A DNA stretch of 64,000 nt, from the NCBI RefSeq assembly GCF_000428845.1, contig NZ_AUAS01000013.1, forward strand, positions 1-64,000. The letters are read 5' to 3'. The notes beneath the pieces are model-generated. The model worked only from the letters and a program-made list of their open reading frames with translations, searched no databases and had not been told where the DNA came from. This document shows, piece after piece, positions 34,544 to 43,900 of this stretch. The stretch is from Dyadobacter alkalitolerans DSM 23607 (GTDB lineage Bacteria > Bacteroidota > Bacteroidia > Cytophagales > Spirosomataceae). Position numbers and translations under genes: made by a program. Every line of letters starts with the position of its first letter. Positions within the stretch are counted from its first letter, which is position 1.

Positions 34544-35521
34544 ATGCGTTTGATTTCTCATCCGGTCCTTTGCAATTACTATGTGACTTATCGCTGCAAT
34601 GCATCATGTAGTTTCTGCGACATTTGGGAAAAGCCTTCGCCCTACATTACGGTTGAAAATTTAAGAGAAAATTTAAGGGATCTCAAAAAGCTTGGCGTTA
34701 AGGTCATCGACTTTACCGGCGGCGAACCATTGCTTCACCGGCAGCTGGATGCGCTCTTAAAAGAAGCCAAGAATCACGGCATGATCACCACCGTGACCAG
34801 CAACGGCCTGCTTTATCCAAAACAAGCGGAAAAGCTTCGCGGCCTCATCGATATGCTCCACTTCTCGCTAGATTCCCCGGACCGCGATGAGCATGATAAA
34901 TCGAGAAATGTCAAGTGTTTTGATAAGGTGATGGAATCGATAGCGATCGCTAAATCTCTAGGCGAGCGTCCAGACATCATTTTCACGGTTTGTGAAGATA
35001 ATGTTGGTAAAATCCGGCAGCTTTGGGAAGAAGTTTGTTTACCCAATGATCTGATCCTAATCCTGAATCCGGTTTTTGAATATAATAAGGTCGGTTCCAA
35101 TCTTTCCAAAGAAACATTGAACGAGCTGACGTGGTGGGGAAAACAGAAGAACATTTACCTTAATGATGCTTTTGTGCAACTTAGGTTGGATGGCGGAAAC
35201 CATGTCGATGATCCCGTCTGCAAAGCTGCCAGCACAACCATTGTCATTTCTCCTGAAAACAAGCTCGTTTTGCCTTGCTATCATTTGGGCCTGAAAGATT
35301 TTGAGATTGAAGGAAATCTTTATGATCTCTATCATTCAGACGAAGTTCAGAAACTCGTAGCGCTCGAGGGGAAACTTCCCGCTTGCGAAAGCTGCGCGAT
35401 CAACTGCTATATGCAGCCTTCCTTTGCAGTTGAGATGAATAAATACTGGTGGAAAGCGCTCCCGAGCACCATTAAGTACAACCGCATTAAAGGCACCTGG
35501 AAGCAAATGGTGCGGTTTTAG
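34544..35521 (+). CDS. Radical SAM protein with C-terminal cysteine cluster
   Basis: The 325-residue protein has the radical SAM motif CNASCSFC at about 19-26, the GGEP block (DFTGGEPLLHR) and a TSNGLL strand. The C-terminal region has Cys residues in DDPVC, LPCYH, ACESC and INCYM, arranged like a SPASM or twitch site for an auxiliary iron-sulfur cluster. Substrate and product are unknown. It is apparently cotranscribed with accD (1-bp gap), but that does not prove a role in lipid metabolism. Confidence 0.83.
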   Translation: MRLISHPVLCNYYVTYRCNASCSFCDIWEKPSPYITVENLRENLRDLKKLGVKVIDFTGGEPLLHRQLDALLKEAKNHGMITTVTSNGLLYPKQAEKLRGLIDMLHFSLDSPDRDEHDKSRNVKCFDKVMESIAIAKSLGERPDIIFTVCEDNVGKIRQLWEEVCLPNDLILILNPVFEYNKVGSNLSKETLNELTWWGKQKNIYLNDAFVQLRLDGGNHVDDPVCKAASTTIVISPENKLVLPCYHLGLKDFEIEGNLYDLYHSDEVQKLVALEGKLPACESCAINCYMQPSFAVEMNKYWWKALPSTIKYNRIKGTWKQMVRF

Positions 35522-35524
35522 TTT

Positions 35525-36004
35525 TCAAAAAGAGCATTCCTTTCTTCGGGTATCCGTAACGGAAGTAATTTTCCACCCACCGCTCAGTTTAATCAAGGTA
35601 AAGACATTAACCCCGCAGTGCGAAAATTTATCTCCTAAAAAGAACTTGTAAGGTGCCCACACGATAGCCATTGGTCCGTCGACCGAAATCTTAGGTTGGA
35701 AAATCTGCTCATCCCACTTTTCAGAATGTGGCTTTCCAACTGCTTTCACAAAGCCATCGATCGAACTTTTCTTTACAGCAATTGAATCTTGTGGATTTTC
35801 CGGCACCGACATCATCGTTGCACCCAGCGCAAAAGCATTTCGCACCTTTGTTGAATCTCCGGCTCGCATTCCATCGAACAATGCATTAACAGTGCCCATA
35901 ATGCCGGGATCATATTGCTGGCTAAACGCGCTGTTTGCAAGGAAAAACATTGATATCATCGTCAGGACTAATCTCAGACGGTTCATGCGTGCGTGCTTTT
36001 TCAT
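35525..36004 (-). CDS. Secreted NTF2-like (SnoaL/DUF4440-type) protein
   Basis: From ATG 36004 the protein is 159 residues with a signal peptide (hydrophobic run ending ANSAFSQQ). The mature part has the cone-shaped NTF2 pattern: GTVNALFDGMRAGDSTKVRNAFA, a central SVDGPMAIVWAPYKFFLG strand and a C-terminal GGWKITSVTDTRR. Such domains bind small ligands or act as enzymes in many contexts, so no function is assigned. ATG 35986 is an alternative start. The open frame continues upstream to 36295 but overlaps smpB and is not credible. Confidence 0.78.
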   Translation of the reverse strand: MKKHARMNRLRLVLTMISMFFLANSAFSQQYDPGIMGTVNALFDGMRAGDSTKVRNAFALGATMMSVPENPQDSIAVKKSSIDGFVKAVGKPHSEKWDEQIFQPKISVDGPMAIVWAPYKFFLGDKFSHCGVNVFTLIKLSGGWKITSVTDTRRKECSF

Positions 36005-36007
36005 TAA

Positions 36008-36038
36008 TTGGTATAGTTTTAACAAAAGCTTAATTTTG
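36008..36038 (+). promoter_or_regulatory. Promoter of smpB
   Basis: TTG at 36008-36010, a 20-bp spacer and TAATTTTG at 36031-36038 are a full match to the Bacteroidota consensus. The start site near 36045 leaves a leader of about 20 nt to ATG 36065, which also argues against the upstream TTG at 36047 as start codon. Confidence 0.65.
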
Positions 36039-36064
36039 AGCCCCTTTTGAATTTGAGAATTAAT

Positions 36065-36523
36065 ATGTCTGAAAAAATAGTTAAAAAAGTAGATATAAAA
36101 AACCGCAAGGCCTCCTTCGAATATTTCTTCCTGGAAGAGTTTACGACCGGAATGGTGCTGACGGGAACTGAGATAAAGTCGATCCGGCAAGGCAAAGTGA
36201 ATTTCCAGGATGCATACTGTCTGTTTATGGACGGGGAGCTTTATATAAGGAGCCTGCACATTTCCCCCTACACCGAAGGAACACATTACAATCACGACCC
36301 AATGCGTGACCGTAAGTTGCTAATTACCAAGAGAGAACGACGGAAATTGAATGAGAACCTGAAAGATCAGGGCTTAACGATCATTCCGGTGAGGCTTTTT
36401 ACCAGCGAGCGCGGGTTAGCGAAGTTGCACATTGCCTTGGCCAAAGGTAAAAAGTTGTATGACAAGCGCGATTCCATCAAAGAAAAGGACATGAAGCGCG
36501 AAACGGATCGCATGAATCTCTAG
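36065..36523 (+). CDS. smpB: SsrA-binding protein SmpB
   Basis: SmpB delivers tmRNA to stalled ribosomes. The 152-residue protein has the oligonucleotide-binding beta-barrel strings KNRKASFEYFFLEEFTTGMVLTGTEIKSIRQGKVN (read as successive strands), RDRKLLITKRERRKL, and the basic C-terminal tail KGKKLYDKRDSIKEKD that becomes helical in the mRNA channel. ATG 36065 is chosen because the family starts shortly before the KVDIKNRKA string and because of the promoter just upstream. No ssrA gene is seen nearby. Confidence 0.95.
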   Translation: MSEKIVKKVDIKNRKASFEYFFLEEFTTGMVLTGTEIKSIRQGKVNFQDAYCLFMDGELYIRSLHISPYTEGTHYNHDPMRDRKLLITKRERRKLNENLKDQGLTIIPVRLFTSERGLAKLHIALAKGKKLYDKRDSIKEKDMKRETDRMNL

Positions 36524-36667
36524 GTCATTATTCTTTACTCTAAAAACAGCTAAACGGGTGATACAGGGCATCTTCTGCAAATTATTTTTTCACAATAATT
36601 GAATTTGCGGGCGCGTTTTGTAAGGTAAAAATTCCTATATTGTCGGAATTAAATACCTCTAGGGCTC

Positions 36668-37177
36668 ATGGGTAAAGTACTGGTTCTTAATCAAGATTAT
36701 AGTGCGTTAAGTGTTTGCACCGTTCCAAAGGCGTTTTTATTAGTCTACATGAACAAGGCCGAAATGCTGGCCGAATCGCCGAGACATTATCTCCGAACGG
36801 TCAACGATCAGTTTCCCATGCCCGTTGTCATCCGCCTCAACCGCTACATTCATATTCCTTACAGAGGTGTCGTCATGACAAGGCAGAACCTTTTTAAGCG
36901 GGACAGTAACCGGTGCCAATATTGCGGAACACACGATAATCTCACACTTGATCACGTTATCCCGAAATCGCGCGGCGGAAAAACTACCTGGGATAACCTC
37001 GCCACTGCCTGCAAGCGCTGCAATTCAAGAAAAGGAGACCATACACCAGAAGAAGTAGGCATGCCACTTCGCCAGCGCCCTTTCCGTCCTTCCTTCCTTA
37101 TGTTCATCCGGGATTTTTCCGGTTTAGCTGATGCAGAATGGCTTCCGTATCTGGGTGTTAAGGAAAGATCATATTAA
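36668..37177 (+). CDS. HNH endonuclease family protein
   Basis: The 169-residue protein has an N-terminal domain with VLVLNQDYSALSVCTVPKAFLL and a C-terminal HNH finger: RCQYCG, then LTLDHVIPKSRGG, then NLATACKRCNSRKGD. Both zinc CxxC pairs and the catalytic His are present. This architecture is widespread and chromosomal in Bacteroidota and Cyanobacteria, and its function is unknown; it is not obviously a homing or defence enzyme. It sits alone between smpB and rpsA. Confidence 0.87.
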   Translation: MGKVLVLNQDYSALSVCTVPKAFLLVYMNKAEMLAESPRHYLRTVNDQFPMPVVIRLNRYIHIPYRGVVMTRQNLFKRDSNRCQYCGTHDNLTLDHVIPKSRGGKTTWDNLATACKRCNSRKGDHTPEEVGMPLRQRPFRPSFLMFIRDFSGLADAEWLPYLGVKERSY

Positions 37178-37280
37178 ATTTATAGCCTGAATTTTCCCTC
37201 CCGAGAGCTTCATTTCTTCCCGTCTATTATTGATTTCAAAAAAATCCGTTCTTACTAGGGATTTTATTTTGAATAATGCG

Positions 37281-37288
37281 TACTTTTG
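37281..37288 (+). promoter_or_regulatory. -7 box of the rpsA promoter
   Basis: TACTTTTG matches the consensus exactly, but no TTG is present 19-21 bp upstream. The predicted start near 37295 gives a leader of about 82 nt, which contains a weak stem-loop, TCAGCT at 37328-37333 with AGCTGA at 37346-37351. Confidence 0.45.
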
Positions 37289-37376
37289 CGCTCTATTTTT
37301 TCAAAAAATACTTGTTTAACTAATTTTCAGCTATTTAGCTCGGAAGCTGATGTACACAGAGCAGTAATTCCTATTT

Positions 37377-39203
37377 ATGTCTAAGGAAATTCAACATCAA
37401 CCTCTTCCTGATTTCGATTGGGATAAAGCAGCAGACAAAGGTTTCGGTACTGGCTATTCAAACGCCGACCGTGATCGTTTCGAACAAATGTATGAGACTA
37501 CAATTTCTCCTGTTCAGGAAAAAGAAGTAGTAAAAGGTATTGTAGTAGGTATTACAGACCGCGAAGTGATCCTTAACATCGGTTTCAAATCTGATGGTAT
37601 CGTATCTTCAAATGAATTCCGCGATTTGCCAGGAATGAAGATTGGCGACGAAGTGGAAGTTTACGTAGAAAACCAGGAAGACGCACAGGGTCAGCTTGTT
37701 CTTTCACGCAAAAAAGCAAAAGTTATTACTGCATGGGATAACATTCAGAAATCGTTTGATGAGGATGTGGTTATTGATGCGAACGTGAAAAGAAGAACCA
37801 AAGGTGGTCTTATTGTTGATATATTCGGCATCGAGGCTTTCTTGCCAGGTTCACAAATCGATGTTAAACCTATCCGCGATTTCGACATTTTTGTTGGAAA
37901 GCGTATGGAGGTTAAAGTTGTTAAGATTAACTACGCAAATGATAACGTAGTTGTATCTCACAAAATATTGATCGAAAAAGATCTTGAAGCACAACGTCAG
38001 CAAATCCTGAACAACCTTGAAAAAGGTCAGGTTCTGGAAGGCGTTATCAAGAACATGACAAACTTCGGTGTGTTCATTGACCTTGGTGGTGTAGATGGTC
38101 TTCTTCACATTACAGATATTTCATGGGGCCGTATCAACCACCCATCTGACCTGCTTGCGCTGGATCAGAAATTGAATGTGGTTGTGTTGGATTTCGACGA
38201 AGAGAAAAAACGTATTTCTCTTGGCTTGAAACAACTTCAGTCTCACCCATGGGATTCTCTTGCAGAAGAGATGCAGGTTGGATCAAAAGTTACAGGACGT
38301 ATTGTTAATGTTGCTGATTACGGCGCATTCCTTGAAATCAAACCGGGTGTTGAAGGTTTGATCCACGTTTCTGAAATGTCATGGTCTCAGCACCTGCGCA
38401 ATCCTCAGGAGTTCATGAATGTTAATGACGAAATCAGTGCAGTAGTGTTGACACTGGATCGTAACGAGCGTAAAATGTCTCTTGGTATTAAGCAATTGAC
38501 TGAGGATCCCTGGACACAAGCTTCGTTGAAAGACAAGTATGCAATCGGAACACGTCACAAAGGAGTAGTTCGTAACCTTACTAACTTTGGCTTGTTCATC
38601 GAGCTTGAAGAAGGTATCGACGGTCTTGTTCACGTTTCCGACCTTTCATGGACTAAGAAAATCAAACATCCTTCTGACTTCGTGAAAGTAAATGACGAGC
38701 TTGAAGTTGTTGTTCTTGAACTGGATGCGGACAACCGTCGTCTGGCTCTTGGCCACAAACAACTTGAAGAAAACCCATGGGATACTTTCGAAAGCATCTT
38801 TGAAGTGGGTTCTGTTCATAAATCTACGATCGTTGCAAAAGGTGATAAATTCGCAACTCTTGAACTTCCTTACGGAATCGAAGGTGTTTCGGCTATCAAA
38901 AACCTGACGAAAGAAGACGGCACAGTGGCAGAAGTAGGTGAAAGCCTTGACTTCACTGTTCTTGAATTCCTGAAAGACGAAAAGAAAATCGTTCTTACGC
39001 ATTCCAAAGTAACGAAAGCGGCGCCTGCTCCTGAGGAGAAAAAAGAAGACCGTCCTGCAAAGGCACAATCTTCTGCTCCTGCGAAAAGCGCTCCTTCTTC
39101 GGACTCAACAAAAGAAGGTGAGAAATCAACTTTCGGAGATCTGAGCGTTCTTTCAGCATTGAAGGAACAGATGGAAGAAAGCGAAAAGAAAGGAAAAAAG
39201 TAA
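37377..39203 (+). CDS. rpsA: 30S ribosomal protein S1
   Basis: The 608-residue protein has six S1 (OB-fold) repeats, each beginning near GIVVGI, DANVKRRTKGG, GVIKNMTNFG, GRIVNVADYGAF, GVVRNLTNFG and STIVAKGDKFA. S1 unfolds and holds mRNA on the small subunit. Repeats 3-5 are the best conserved, with GVDGLLHITDISW-type strings; repeats 1 and 6 diverge, as usual for ribosome-binding and terminal repeats. A low-complexity tail rich in Ala, Pro, Lys and Glu follows from about residue 545. tRNA-Cys follows downstream. Confidence 0.95.
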   Translation: MSKEIQHQPLPDFDWDKAADKGFGTGYSNADRDRFEQMYETTISPVQEKEVVKGIVVGITDREVILNIGFKSDGIVSSNEFRDLPGMKIGDEVEVYVENQEDAQGQLVLSRKKAKVITAWDNIQKSFDEDVVIDANVKRRTKGGLIVDIFGIEAFLPGSQIDVKPIRDFDIFVGKRMEVKVVKINYANDNVVVSHKILIEKDLEAQRQQILNNLEKGQVLEGVIKNMTNFGVFIDLGGVDGLLHITDISWGRINHPSDLLALDQKLNVVVLDFDEEKKRISLGLKQLQSHPWDSLAEEMQVGSKVTGRIVNVADYGAFLEIKPGVEGLIHVSEMSWSQHLRNPQEFMNVNDEISAVVLTLDRNERKMSLGIKQLTEDPWTQASLKDKYAIGTRHKGVVRNLTNFGLFIELEEGIDGLVHVSDLSWTKKIKHPSDFVKVNDELEVVVLELDADNRRLALGHKQLEENPWDTFESIFEVGSVHKSTIVAKGDKFATLELPYGIEGVSAIKNLTKEDGTVAEVGESLDFTVLEFLKDEKKIVLTHSKVTKAAPAPEEKKEDRPAKAQSSAPAKSAPSSDSTKEGEKSTFGDLSVLSALKEQMEESEKKGKK

Positions 39204-39233
39204 TAAATAGTGCGGAGTAGCGAATTTTTTTGA

Positions 39234-39241
39234 TACTTTTG
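39234..39241 (+). promoter_or_regulatory. -7 box before tRNA-Cys
   Basis: TACTTTTG fits the consensus. A TTG at the -33 distance is lacking. The start site near 39248 would coincide with the first base of a perfect 11-bp stem, so the tRNA precursor would begin with that hairpin. Confidence 0.4.
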
Positions 39242-39246
39242 CACCC

Positions 39247-39279
39247 GGATTAGCTGCCAGCGAGAGCAGCAGCTAATCC
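39247..39279 (+). other. Perfect 11-bp hairpin in the tRNA-Cys leader
   Basis: GGATTAGCTGC (39247-39257) pairs with GCAGCTAATCC (39269-39279), with an 11-nt loop. No T run follows, so it is not a standard terminator. It lies 5 bp before the tRNA and just after the -7 box, so it would form the 5' end of the precursor. It could also end rpsA mRNA as a stabilising structure. Confidence 0.55.
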
Positions 39280-39284
39280 AAATT

Positions 39285-39355
39285 GGTTCCGTGGCCGAGT
39301 GGCTAGGCAGAGGTCTGCAAAACCTCGTACAGCGGTTCGAATCCGCTCGGAACCT
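39285..39355 (+). tRNA. tRNA-Cys (GCA)
   Basis: Acceptor arms GGTTCCG (39285-39291) and CGGAACC (39348-39354) pair perfectly. The anticodon stem GAGGT/ACCTC encloses loop CTGCAAA with anticodon GCA. The T arm has GTTCGAATC. The discriminator base is T, the known identity element for cysteine tRNAs. CCA is not fully encoded. Confidence 0.95.
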
Positions 39356-39394
39356 CCCGTGCCTCGATGAAATTGGCACACAAATTTATAGTAG

Positions 39395-39447
39395 AAAAAT
39401 GCCATTTGTTTGAAACCCAGAAGCTGGTTTCCAAATGGCATTTTTTG
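39395..39447 (+). terminator. Terminator after tRNA-Cys
   Basis: AAAAATGCCATTTG (39395-39408) pairs with CAAATGGCATTTTT (39432-39445), with an inner GAAACC/GGTTTC helix making a long interrupted stem, followed by T residues. It closes the tRNA-Cys transcript before the act-cox cluster. Confidence 0.8.
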
Positions 39448-39560
39448 TTGCTAAGTATCTGAAAATCAGCGAAAAATTCCATCATTCATTGATCTAAAAT
39501 ATGTATACAAATTAGACAAATTATAAATAAGATAGGTGCCCAAAATATCCCTTAAATACT

Positions 39561-39591
39561 TTTGTGGATAAAAAATCGTGAACTAGTTTTG
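39561..39591 (+). promoter_or_regulatory. Promoter of the act-cox cluster
   Basis: TTTG at 39561-39564, a 19-bp spacer and TAGTTTTG at 39584-39591 match the Bacteroidota consensus fully. The start near 39598 leaves a leader of about 22 nt before ATG 39620. A second -7-like TACTTTTG at 39557-39564 overlaps the -33 element and may give an upstream start. Confidence 0.6.
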
Positions 39592-39619
39592 TCTGTTGAA
39601 GAATAATGAATAGTTGATT

Positions 39620-40936
39620 ATGAATATACCATTCCGAAAGGGCGCTAAGTTTTGTTCCTTCTTTAGTTACTCAAAAACATTTATAGCTGCCATCGCCGTG
39701 GCTATATTATTAAGTGTACCAAGCTTAATATATGCTCAGGACAGCACTGCTGCTGCGGGAGCTGCACCGGCTGCTGGTGCGCCAGCTGGCGGTGGAGATG
39801 CTGCCAAAGGCGAGGCACTTTTCAAAAATAACTGCGCGCAATGCCACGCTGTTACGGATGAACGTGTGGTTGGTCCGGGTCTTAAAGGGGTGAGCGGACG
39901 TCATGACTTTGCATGGCTTTCAAAGTGGGTTCGCAACTCCCAGGCTGTCATTGCTTCCGGCGATCCTTATGCCGTTAAGATCTACAATGAGTATTCAAAA
40001 GCGCAAATGACAAGCTTTCCTAATTTATCAGATGATGATATAAAAGGAATCTTCGCTTATATCGATCAAGCTGGAACCGCTGCTCCTGCGGCTGCCGGAG
40101 CTCCTGCTGCTGGTGGCGCTGCTGCCGGTGGTGCTTCTGCACAAGGCGATGGTCCTTCTGATTTGTTTGTGATTGTGCTTGCGGCACTTGTAGTGGTCAT
40201 GCTTTTGGTGCTGGGTGTTCTTTTAGTGATTGTATCATTGCTTTCCAAAGCAGTGAGCGGTGAGCCGGGAACAACGGTTGAAAAAGGGGATTTTATGAGT
40301 CGCCTGGGCAACTCGCTGAAAAGAATCGCTTCTGATCCTGCCATTCGTTCTGCTACTATCTGGATCTTTGTTCTGCTTGTTTTAAAAGCAACATTGGACG
40401 GTGCGTATAGTGTAGGTGTGCAACAAGGTTACGCACCAAAACAACCGATTTCATTCTCTCACAAATTGCATGCAGGCGAATATAAAATTGACTGTAACTA
40501 TTGCCATACTGGCGTAAACCGCGGTAAATCAGCACATATTCCTTCTGCTAACATTTGTATGAACTGCCACGGCGTCATCAAAAAGGAATCACCTGAAATT
40601 CAAAAAATTTATACTTCTATTGAAAACAACCAGCCTATTGAATGGGTAAGGGTGCATAACCTTCCTGATCTGGCATATTTCAATCACGCTCAGCACGTTA
40701 ATGTGGGTGGACTTGAATGCCAGAACTGTCACGGAGAGGTTGAGAAAATGGAAGTTATCCAGCAACGCTCATCCTTGACAATGGGATGGTGTATTGACTG
40801 TCACCGTAAAACGGAGGTTAATACAAAAGACAACAAGTACTACGATAAGTTGGTACAACTGCACGCTGGCGAAAGCAAAGAAGCATTGAAAGTTGCTGAT
40901 ATAGGTGGGTTGGAATGTTCTAAATGCCACTATTAA
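39620..40936 (+). CDS. actA: Alternative complex III subunit ActA, six-heme cytochrome c
   Basis: ActA receives electrons from ActB in the quinol-oxidising alternative complex III. The protein (about 438 residues) has a signal or anchor segment ending LIYAQ, an N-terminal monoheme cytochrome c domain with CAQCH at about 72-76, Ala/Gly/Pro-rich linkers, a membrane helix near residues 180-205, and a C-terminal multiheme part with CNYCH, CMNCH, CQNCH, CIDCH and CSKCH. The last motif is one residue from the stop. ATG 39620 is preferred over the TTG at 39614. It leads the act operon. Confidence 0.92.
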   Translation: MNIPFRKGAKFCSFFSYSKTFIAAIAVAILLSVPSLIYAQDSTAAAGAAPAAGAPAGGGDAAKGEALFKNNCAQCHAVTDERVVGPGLKGVSGRHDFAWLSKWVRNSQAVIASGDPYAVKIYNEYSKAQMTSFPNLSDDDIKGIFAYIDQAGTAAPAAAGAPAAGGAAAGGASAQGDGPSDLFVIVLAALVVVMLLVLGVLLVIVSLLSKAVSGEPGTTVEKGDFMSRLGNSLKRIASDPAIRSATIWIFVLLVLKATLDGAYSVGVQQGYAPKQPISFSHKLHAGEYKIDCNYCHTGVNRGKSAHIPSANICMNCHGVIKKESPEIQKIYTSIENNQPIEWVRVHNLPDLAYFNHAQHVNVGGLECQNCHGEVEKMEVIQQRSSLTMGWCIDCHRKTEVNTKDNKYYDKLVQLHAGESKEALKVADIGGLECSKCHY

Positions 40937-40982
40937 TCAAAACAATATTACCTGATACAACTCATTTGTATTGAATAGTTTT

Positions 40983-43900
40983 ATGGAAAATACTAATAAA
41001 AGATACTGGCGGGGACTAGAAGAGCTGCGGAATGACGAGAAATTTGTAAAAGAAGCGCGTTCTGAGTTTTCCGACGGTCCGACCGAAAACCAATACGAAA
41101 GTTTGGTAGATGGAGCCGGAACCCACCGCCGAGATTTTTTGAAAGTGCTGGGTTTTGGAATGGCTGCAGTATCATTGGCAGCTTGCGAAGCACCTGTAAA
41201 GAAAGCAATACCGTACGTTAATAAGCCTGAGGGCGAATTCCCAACCATAGCCAACTGGTACGCATCGACATATGCGGAAGGTGGCGATTACGCAAGTATC
41301 CTCGTTAAGACACGCGAAGGGCGTCCTGTTAAAATTGAAAGCAATTCACTTTCCAAAACATCTTTTGGTGTCAGCGCTCGCGCTCACGCTTCGCTTTTGG
41401 GATTATATGATAACGAGAAATTAAAAGGCCCTAAAAAGGGTTCGGATACAAAAATTAGCTGGGACGCAGTTGACAAAGAGATCTTAGATCAACTTACCAA
41501 AATTTCAGCGCAGGGCGGAGCGATCAGAATTCTTTCTTCTACGATCATGAGCCCTTCCACAAAGTCGGTTATCGCCGATTTTACCACAAAATATCCTACG
41601 ACTACGCATGTCATGTACGACGCTAACTCGTCGTCAGCGATTTTAAAAGGAAATGAGCTTTCATTTGGCAAAGCAGTTTTCCCATCTTACGATTTTAGCA
41701 AAGCAAAGGTTATCGTTGGCATTGACGCTGATTTCCTTGGAACCTGGGTTTCACCGGATACATTCTCGGCCCAGTTTGCTGAAACACGTAGACTAGGCAG
41801 CGACAAAGAAGGCAAGAAAGAAATGTCCCGTCATTATCAGTTTGAAGCGATTCTTTCTGTAACGGGTTCAAACTCAGATTATCGTACAGCAGTTAAGCCA
41901 TCACAACTGGGTTTGGTTGCAGCTGCTCTTTACAATAAAGTAGCCGCTAAATTAGGCGGATCGCCCATTTCAACGGCTGCAATTAATGTTCCTAATCTCG
42001 ATAAAGCAGCAGCTGATTTGGTAGCTGCAAAAGGACAGGCGTTGGTTGTAAGCGGTATCAATGATGCATCTGTTCAAGTAGTTATCAATGCTTTGAACGG
42101 CTTGCTTGGAAGCTACGGAACGACCATTAACCTAGATAAGCCTGCTAATTACCGTCAGGGTAATGACGTGGCAATGAATGGCTTGGTTGACGAAGTGAAG
42201 AGTGGAAAAGTGGCGGCATTGATCTTATTCGGTGCTAATCCGGTTTACGATCACCCTCGCGGTGCAGAACTGGCAGCAGCTTTACCACAAGTTTCACTGA
42301 GCGTTTCATTTAATGACCGCGCGGATGAAACCTCTTCATTGCTAAAATACATTTGCCCAGCTCCACATTACCTGGAATCCTGGAATGACGCAGAGCCGGT
42401 TGCAGGATCTTACAGCCTTGGACAGCCTGCTATCAGCATGATTTTCAGCACACGTCAGGCGCAAGTTAGCTTGTTGAAATGGGCTGGATTGCCTACTGAC
42501 TATCACGAATATGTTAAGGCATATTGGAAAAAGAATGTTTATACTCAGGGTGGAACAGGAGATTTCGAGAAATTCTGGATTAAGTCCCTTCATGACGGTG
42601 TGTATGACGTGCCTGCAACTTTGATGGCATCGGGAGCAACATTCTCAGGTGACTTAAGTGCAGCAGCAGCAGGAATTGCAAAAAAATATAAAGCTTCTAC
42701 TTCCGGAATAGAACTTGCCTTGTTCGAAAATGTCGGCCTTGGTAACGGATTTGCGGCAAATAACCCATGGCTTCAGGAATTGCCTGAGCCGGTTACCAAA
42801 GCATGCTGGGATAACCACGCATGTGTTTCCCAGAAGACAGCGGCAGATCTAAGCCTTGCACAGGGAGATGTGGTAAAAGTGGATATTAAAGGTAAAGCGG
42901 TTGAAGTACCGGTTATCATTCAGCCAGGTCTGGCCAATGGCACAGTTGCTATTGCAATTGGATTTGGTCGCGAAAAAGCAGGGAAATCTGCAAATGGAGT
43001 TGGAAAGAATGTTTATCCGCTTGCAGCGTTCGCTGACGGTTATCTGACATTCGCTCCTGGTGAAGTAACTGTTTCTAAAACAGGTGATACAAGAGAAATA
43101 GCACAGACTCAGACGCATAATACGGTGATGAACCGTAAGTCAGTTTTGCAGGAGACTGTGTTGGCTCATTTCCAGAAAGATCCAATGGCGGGCCGGTTCG
43201 TTCCGAAAATCCCGACATCAGACGGCGTAGTAGATGCGACTGATCTGTCTCTTTGGAATGGACATAAATACAAAAACCATTCATGGGGAATGGTCATTGA
43301 CCTGAACACATGCTTTGGCTGCGGCTCATGCGTGGTTAGCTGCCAGGCTGAAAACAACATTCCGGTTGTAGGACGTCAGGAAGTAATCAATGCGCGTGAA
43401 ATGCACTGGCTGCGTATCGACCGCTATTACAGCAGTGACGCAGACGTTGAAGATTTGAGAGGATTGGAAATCGCTTCTGAAAATCCGGAAGTTACATTCC
43501 AGCCGATGCTTTGCCAGCACTGTAACAATGCGCCTTGCGAAACGGTTTGTCCTGTTTTGGCCACTACGCACAGTTCAGAAGGGCTTAACCAAATGACTTA
43601 CAACCGTTGCGTTGGTACGAGATATTGTGCGAATAACTGCCCATATAAAGTACGTCGTTTCAACTGGTTCAAATATTTTGATAACGAAAACTTTGATTAC
43701 CACTTCAATAATGATCTTGGAAAAATGGTGATCAACCCTGACGTGACTGTACGTTCAAGGGGAGTTATTGAGAAATGCTCAATGTGTGTTCATAGAATCC
43801 AGGAAGCGAAGCTGACTGCTAAGAAAGAGAGAAGACGCATCGTAGATGGAGAGGTAAATGTGGCTTGTGCTTCGTCTTGTCCTACCAATGCAATCACTTT

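Noticed and set aside
36005-36295. N-terminal extension of the NTF2-like gene to 36295
   Set aside because: It overlaps smpB and its promoter, and the signal peptide at 35986-36004 marks the true start.
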